Shown: positions 5,001-7,071 of the stretch, piece by piece
Position numbering within the stretch: position 1 is the stretch's first letter
How the letters are laid out: every line of letters starts with the position of its first letter
NCBI GenBank assembly: GCA_013215525.1
Contig: JABSQY010000087.1
Span: forward strand, 1-7,071
Direction of reading: 5' to 3'
Origin: Nanoarchaeales archaeon
GTDB taxonomy: Archaea; Nanobdellota; Nanobdellia; Woesearchaeales; UBA583
DNA: 7,071 nucleotides
Notes under the pieces: model-generated
What the model saw: the letters and a program-made list of their open reading frames with translations, nothing else
What the model was told of the DNA's origin: nothing
Database searches by the model: none
Position numbers and translations under genes: made by a program

Positions 5001-5051
5001 CAAGAAAAAATACTTTTTCTAAGCCATTGTGAAATCAAAGATTTGACAAAG
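5001..5051 (+). repeat. Element Y, copy E (abuts the pelota-side TATA box)
   Basis: AGAAAAA (5003-5009), loop ATAC, TTTTTCT (5014-5020), AAGCCA, then the hairpin TTGTGAAATC aaa GATTTGACAA (5027-5049) with one G-G mismatch, ending AG at 5051. The TATA box TTTTATATA starts at 5052, the same junction as in copy C. Confidence 0.75.
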
Positions 5052-5060
5052 TTTTATATA
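5052..5060 (+). promoter_or_regulatory. TATA box for element X copy 2 and pelota
   Basis: TTTTATATA is the best TATA match upstream of pelota, but it is about 113 bases before the ATG at 5169. Transcription from it would start near 5082 and give a leader of about 85 bases containing all of X copy 2. No TATA box exists at the 26-base position. Confidence 0.55.
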
Positions 5061-5090
5061 TGCTTATTTTTTTATTTTAATTATAGATGG

Positions 5091-5158
5091 TCATTTTAAA
5101 CACAATGTGTTTAGAAATTGATATTCACATCACACAATGTGTGATGGAACATTTTTAA
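5091..5158 (+). promoter_or_regulatory. Element X copy 2, structured leader of pelota
   Basis: TCATT and one base, then a perfect 7-bp hairpin TAAACAC aat GTGTTTA (5097-5113), one base, and the 20-base block AAATTGATATTCACATCACA (5115-5134). A second perfect 8-bp stem follows, CATCACAC aat GTGTGATG (5128-5146). This stem extends below a bulged A by TTC/GAA, and AAAT (5115-5118) can pair with ATTT at 5151-5154. The element ends with TGGAACATTTTTAA ten bases before the pelota ATG. Its place in the predicted transcript suggests a 5' untranslated control element. A 23-codon reading frame from ATG 5087 to TAA 5158 also runs through it, but copy 1 has no matching ATG and an in-frame stop, so the RNA reading is preferred. 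Confidence 0.55.
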
Positions 5159-5168
5159 CAAGTAAAAA

Positions 5169-6191
5169 ATGCAAGTACTAGAAAAAAAAGGATTAAATTT
5201 TGAATTAAGGATTGAGACACTTGAAGATTTATGGGTGTTATCTCAATTTATTACACCTTCTGATAAAATTTTTGCAACAACTGAACGTAAAGTAAAAATT
5301 GGTTCAGGTGATAAAACAAAACAAATTAAAAAAATAATTTTTGTGGAACTAGATGTTAAAAAAACTAATTTTGAAAGTTCAGTTTTACGTGTTGCTGGAA
5401 CTATTTGTAATGAAACAGAGTTTACAACAGTTGGGCAGGCGCACAGTTTGAGTTTTGGAGTTAATGATAAACTTAAAATTTTAAAGAAATCAGTTTTAAA
5501 GTTTGAAGAGAAATTACTTGATAATGCTGTTAATTCTAAAAAATCAAAAAACTTTTTAGTTTTATTTGATAAAGATGATTTGGTTGCATCAGAATTTTCA
5601 GATTTTAATTATTCTATTTTATTTGAAAAGAATGGATTAGGTTCTAAAAAGTATCATTTAGATGAGATTAATGAAGAAGAACAAAAATTTAAATTACTTG
5701 AACCTTTTTTAAAAAGAGATTATTCTAATATTATTTTTTGTGGTCCAGGATTATATAAAGAGAAATTAGCTAAGTATATTAAAGATAAAACTGGTCAAAA
5801 AATTTTAACTTTTTCTTGGTTTGAAGTATCAAACTCTGCAGTTTTTAAATGTTTAAAAGAAGTTGCTAAATCAGGAGTTCTTGAAAATTCACAACTTTCT
5901 AAAGAAAATGATTTAGTTTCACAATTGTTATTAAATATTAATGCTGGAAATAAGAACTGTTATGGTTTTGATAATTGTGTTAGTGCTGTTAATAGTGGCT
6001 CAGTTGAGACTTTTTTAATTACAACTAAACTTATTGAACAAAGTAAAGAAGATTCCACATATGCTCAGATTAACGAGTTAATGCGTCTTGTGGAACAGTT
6101 GAATGGTGATTTAGTTATTGTTAATTCAAAGAATGAGTCTGGAAAAATTATTGATGGTCTTGGAAGTTGTGCTTGTATCTTGCGATATTAG
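5169..6191 (+). CDS. pelA: mRNA surveillance protein Pelota (Dom34)
   Basis: A 340-residue archaeal Pelota, the eRF1 paralogue that enters the A site of stalled ribosomes and, with aEF1A and ABCE1, splits them in no-go/non-stop rescue. The N-terminal Sm-like domain (about 1-130) carries the family segments LWVLSQFITPSDKIFATTERK (21-41), LRVAGTI (73-79) and GQAHSL (89-94). The central eRF1-like domain (about 130-240) lacks the GGQ hydrolysis motif, as expected for Pelota, and has the typical CGPGLYKEKLAKYI (181-194). The C-terminal domain (about 245-340) has YGFDNCVSAVNSGSVETFLI (265-284), which corresponds to the Y-G-x-x-x-V-x-x-A-x-x-x-G-A-V-x-x-L-L-I motif. It ends GLGSCACILRY, close to the family G-L-G-G-I-A-A-I-L-R-Y/F ending. 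The length is normal. No Shine-Dalgarno sequence precedes the ATG, and unlike most genes here it seems to have a long structured leader (element X). The stop overlaps by three bases the stop of the convergent gene. Confidence 0.96.
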   Translation: MQVLEKKGLNFELRIETLEDLWVLSQFITPSDKIFATTERKVKIGSGDKTKQIKKIIFVELDVKKTNFESSVLRVAGTICNETEFTTVGQAHSLSFGVNDKLKILKKSVLKFEEKLLDNAVNSKKSKNFLVLFDKDDLVASEFSDFNYSILFEKNGLGSKKYHLDEINEEEQKFKLLEPFLKRDYSNIIFCGPGLYKEKLAKYIKDKTGQKILTFSWFEVSNSAVFKCLKEVAKSGVLENSQLSKENDLVSQLLLNINAGNKNCYGFDNCVSAVNSGSVETFLITTKLIEQSKEDSTYAQINELMRLVEQLNGDLVIVNSKNESGKIIDGLGSCACILRY

Positions 6192-6514
6192 ATTATTGGT
6201 TTATATGTATCTCTAATTATTACTTCTATGTTACCTGTTCTAGGGTGTACTATTAAAGATTTATCTTCTAGCCAGTCATCTAAATTAATTTTCACATCTT
6301 TAATTCCTACTGTGATTCTTAATCGTTCTCCTGATTGTAATTCTATATCTTCTAATCCTCCTCCTTCCATTTGTTTTTTATTATTATGGTATGTGAATGC
6401 ATGAACAATTTTTGGTTTGTATACTGCGGGATTATAATTATCAAACACAATAGATTTTTGTTCTCTTTTTAATCTTTGAAGATTATCTGCAAATACAGTT
6501 GGGTCTATATACAT
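6188..6514 (-). CDS. Hypothetical protein, 108 residues, convergent with pelota
   Basis: I do not recognise this protein. It starts with a polar, probably helical segment (about 5-20, FADNLQRLKREQKSIV), then NYNPAVYKPKIVHAFTYHNN. The second half alternates hydrophobic and charged residues in a beta-rich pattern (GERLRITVGIKDVKINLDDW at 62-81, SLIVHPRTGNIEVIIRD at 86-102). There is no cysteine, membrane segment or signal peptide. A small beta barrel or sandwich is a fair guess from the pattern only. Support for a real gene: a TATA box (minus strand TTTATAAC) 26 bases before the ATG, codon use like the neighbours, and a full-length frame that stops exactly at the end of pelota, with the two stop codons overlapping. 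It follows the HAD gene on the same strand after 30 bases but seems to have its own promoter. Confidence 0.7.
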   Translation of the reverse strand: MYIDPTVFADNLQRLKREQKSIVFDNYNPAVYKPKIVHAFTYHNNKKQMEGGGLEDIELQSGERLRITVGIKDVKINLDDWLEDKSLIVHPRTGNIEVIIRDTYKPII

Positions 6515-6535
6515 ACTTTAGAGAACATTATTTTA

Positions 6536-6543
6536 GTTATAAA
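6536..6543 (-). promoter_or_regulatory. TATA box of the 6188-6514 gene
   Basis: On the minus strand this reads TTTATAAC, centred about 26 bases before the ATG at 6514, again predicting a leaderless mRNA. It occupies most of the 30-base gap after the HAD stop codon. Confidence 0.6.
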
Positions 6544-6544
6544 C

Positions 6545-7071
6545 TTAATTGTAATAGTTCTTAGATTTAGTTATATCGAATAGTAAGGTCTTAATTTCAA
6601 GTTCTTTAGTATCACTTATGTTTTTTTCTTCATCATCAACAAACAACACAGCTTTAGGTTCAAAGTTGTACTTTTTCATTATTGATAATATGTTTTCTTT
6701 TTTATTTCCTGTGTCAAATGAATAGATTTCTTTAAAATATTGTTTAAGTTTTTTATTTTCTAATATATTTTCTATGTCTTTGTGCGGCATTGCTGTATTT
6801 ATAAAAAATGTATAATTCTTATGTTCTTTTTCTATAAAATTTATAGTTTCATTTATTGTTGGAACCTTGTCTAAATTATCTTCAATATGTTTTGTGAATA
6901 ATTTCGATAAATTTTCTACAGTTGTATCTAATTTATATTTATTTATAATTTCTTTGAGCCAAATTATTCGATTTAATAAGAACATTCTTCCATCTAAGAT
7001 TTCTTTAACATCTTCATATGTTAAATTAAATTGTTTTAGAATTAATATTACTGAACTTAATTTAATTTCTT
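6545..7071 (-). CDS. HAD-superfamily hydrolase, N-terminus beyond the window
   Basis: The frame is open from the right edge to the stop at 6545, giving 174 visible residues; no stop precedes the internal ATG at 6985, so the true start is outside. The first 80 or so visible residues are helical and fit a C1-type cap domain (TYEDVKEILDGRMFLLNR ... LSKLFTKHIEDNL). HAD motif II is seen in YTFFINTAMP (Thr after the hydrophobic strand), motif III as the Lys in GNKKENI, and motif IV as VLFVDDEEKNI with its two Asp residues. The nucleophile motif DxDx(T/V) must lie beyond the edge. The pattern is that of phosphoglycolate phosphatase or beta-phosphoglucomutase-like enzymes, cytoplasmic Mg-dependent phosphatases; the substrate cannot be told. 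The FVDDEEKN variant, in place of the more usual GD-S-x-x-D-I, is common in HAD subgroups of unknown substrate. Confidence 0.82.
   Translation of the reverse strand, partial: EIKLSSVILILKQFNLTYEDVKEILDGRMFLLNRIIWLKEIINKYKLDTTVENLSKLFTKHIEDNLDKVPTINETINFIEKEHKNYTFFINTAMPHKDIENILENKKLKQYFKEIYSFDTGNKKENILSIMKKYNFEPKAVLFVDDEEKNISDTKELEIKTLLFDITKSKNYYN

Noticed and set aside
5115..5158. Box C/D or H/ACA small RNA
   Set aside because: TGATGG at 5143-5147 only resembles a C box, copy 1 lacks it, no D box (CTGA) is properly placed, and there is no ACA box after the stem.
4842..5158. CRISPR-like repeat array
   Set aside because: Only two X copies with non-uniform spacing and internal palindromes; there are no regular spacers and no cas genes.

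Overview
The window is very AT-rich DNA that reads as archaeal. It carries archaeal Pelota, SecE (Sec61-gamma type), Spt5 and a short RpoK/Rpb6, and most genes have a TATA box about 26-28 bases before the start codon with almost no leader. The small proteins, tight spacing and several unrecognised genes suggest a reduced-genome lineage of the DPANN kind (Woesearchaeota/Pacearchaeota-like). That placement is inference, because no rRNA gene is present.

Layout. 1-206 (minus): 5' part of a bacterial-type aspartate 1-decarboxylase, panD, running off the left edge. 415-1074: SlyD/long-type FKBP prolyl isomerase. 1212-1979: ABC-2 type permease with no ATPase gene beside it. 2151-3251: ftsZ. 3409-3735: unrecognised 108-residue protein. 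3898-4806: tight operon secE-spt5-rpoK, joining translocation and transcription factors. 4807-5168: long non-coding gap full of repeats. 5169-6191: pelota (ribosome rescue). 6188-6514 (minus): unrecognised 108-residue protein whose stop overlaps the pelota stop. 6545-7071 (minus): HAD-family hydrolase whose N-terminus lies beyond the right edge.

The least explained content lies between the genes. A small structured element, called Y here, occurs five times, always on the plus strand, at about 1064-1150, 3243-3307, 3794-3864, 4915-4957 and 5001-5051. Its plan is an AGAAAT-type arm, a complementary arm, a CCN spacer (AAGCCN in four copies), and a TTGT...ACAA hairpin that usually ends in AG. A second element, X, occurs twice (4871-4981 and 5091-5158). 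Its first hairpin keeps length and position while its stem sequence changes in a compensated way, and it carries a 20-base block identical in both copies. In the first X, a 43-base Y sits as a clean insertion at the tip of X's second hairpin. The second X fills the probable leader of pelota.

The genes cover core cell biology: protein folding, division, secretion, transcription elongation and ribosome rescue, with panD for beta-alanine/CoA supply. The best candidates for something new are the X and Y elements: a possible structured-RNA leader on pelota, and a mobile or modular palindromic repeat found after stop codons and directly before TATA boxes.
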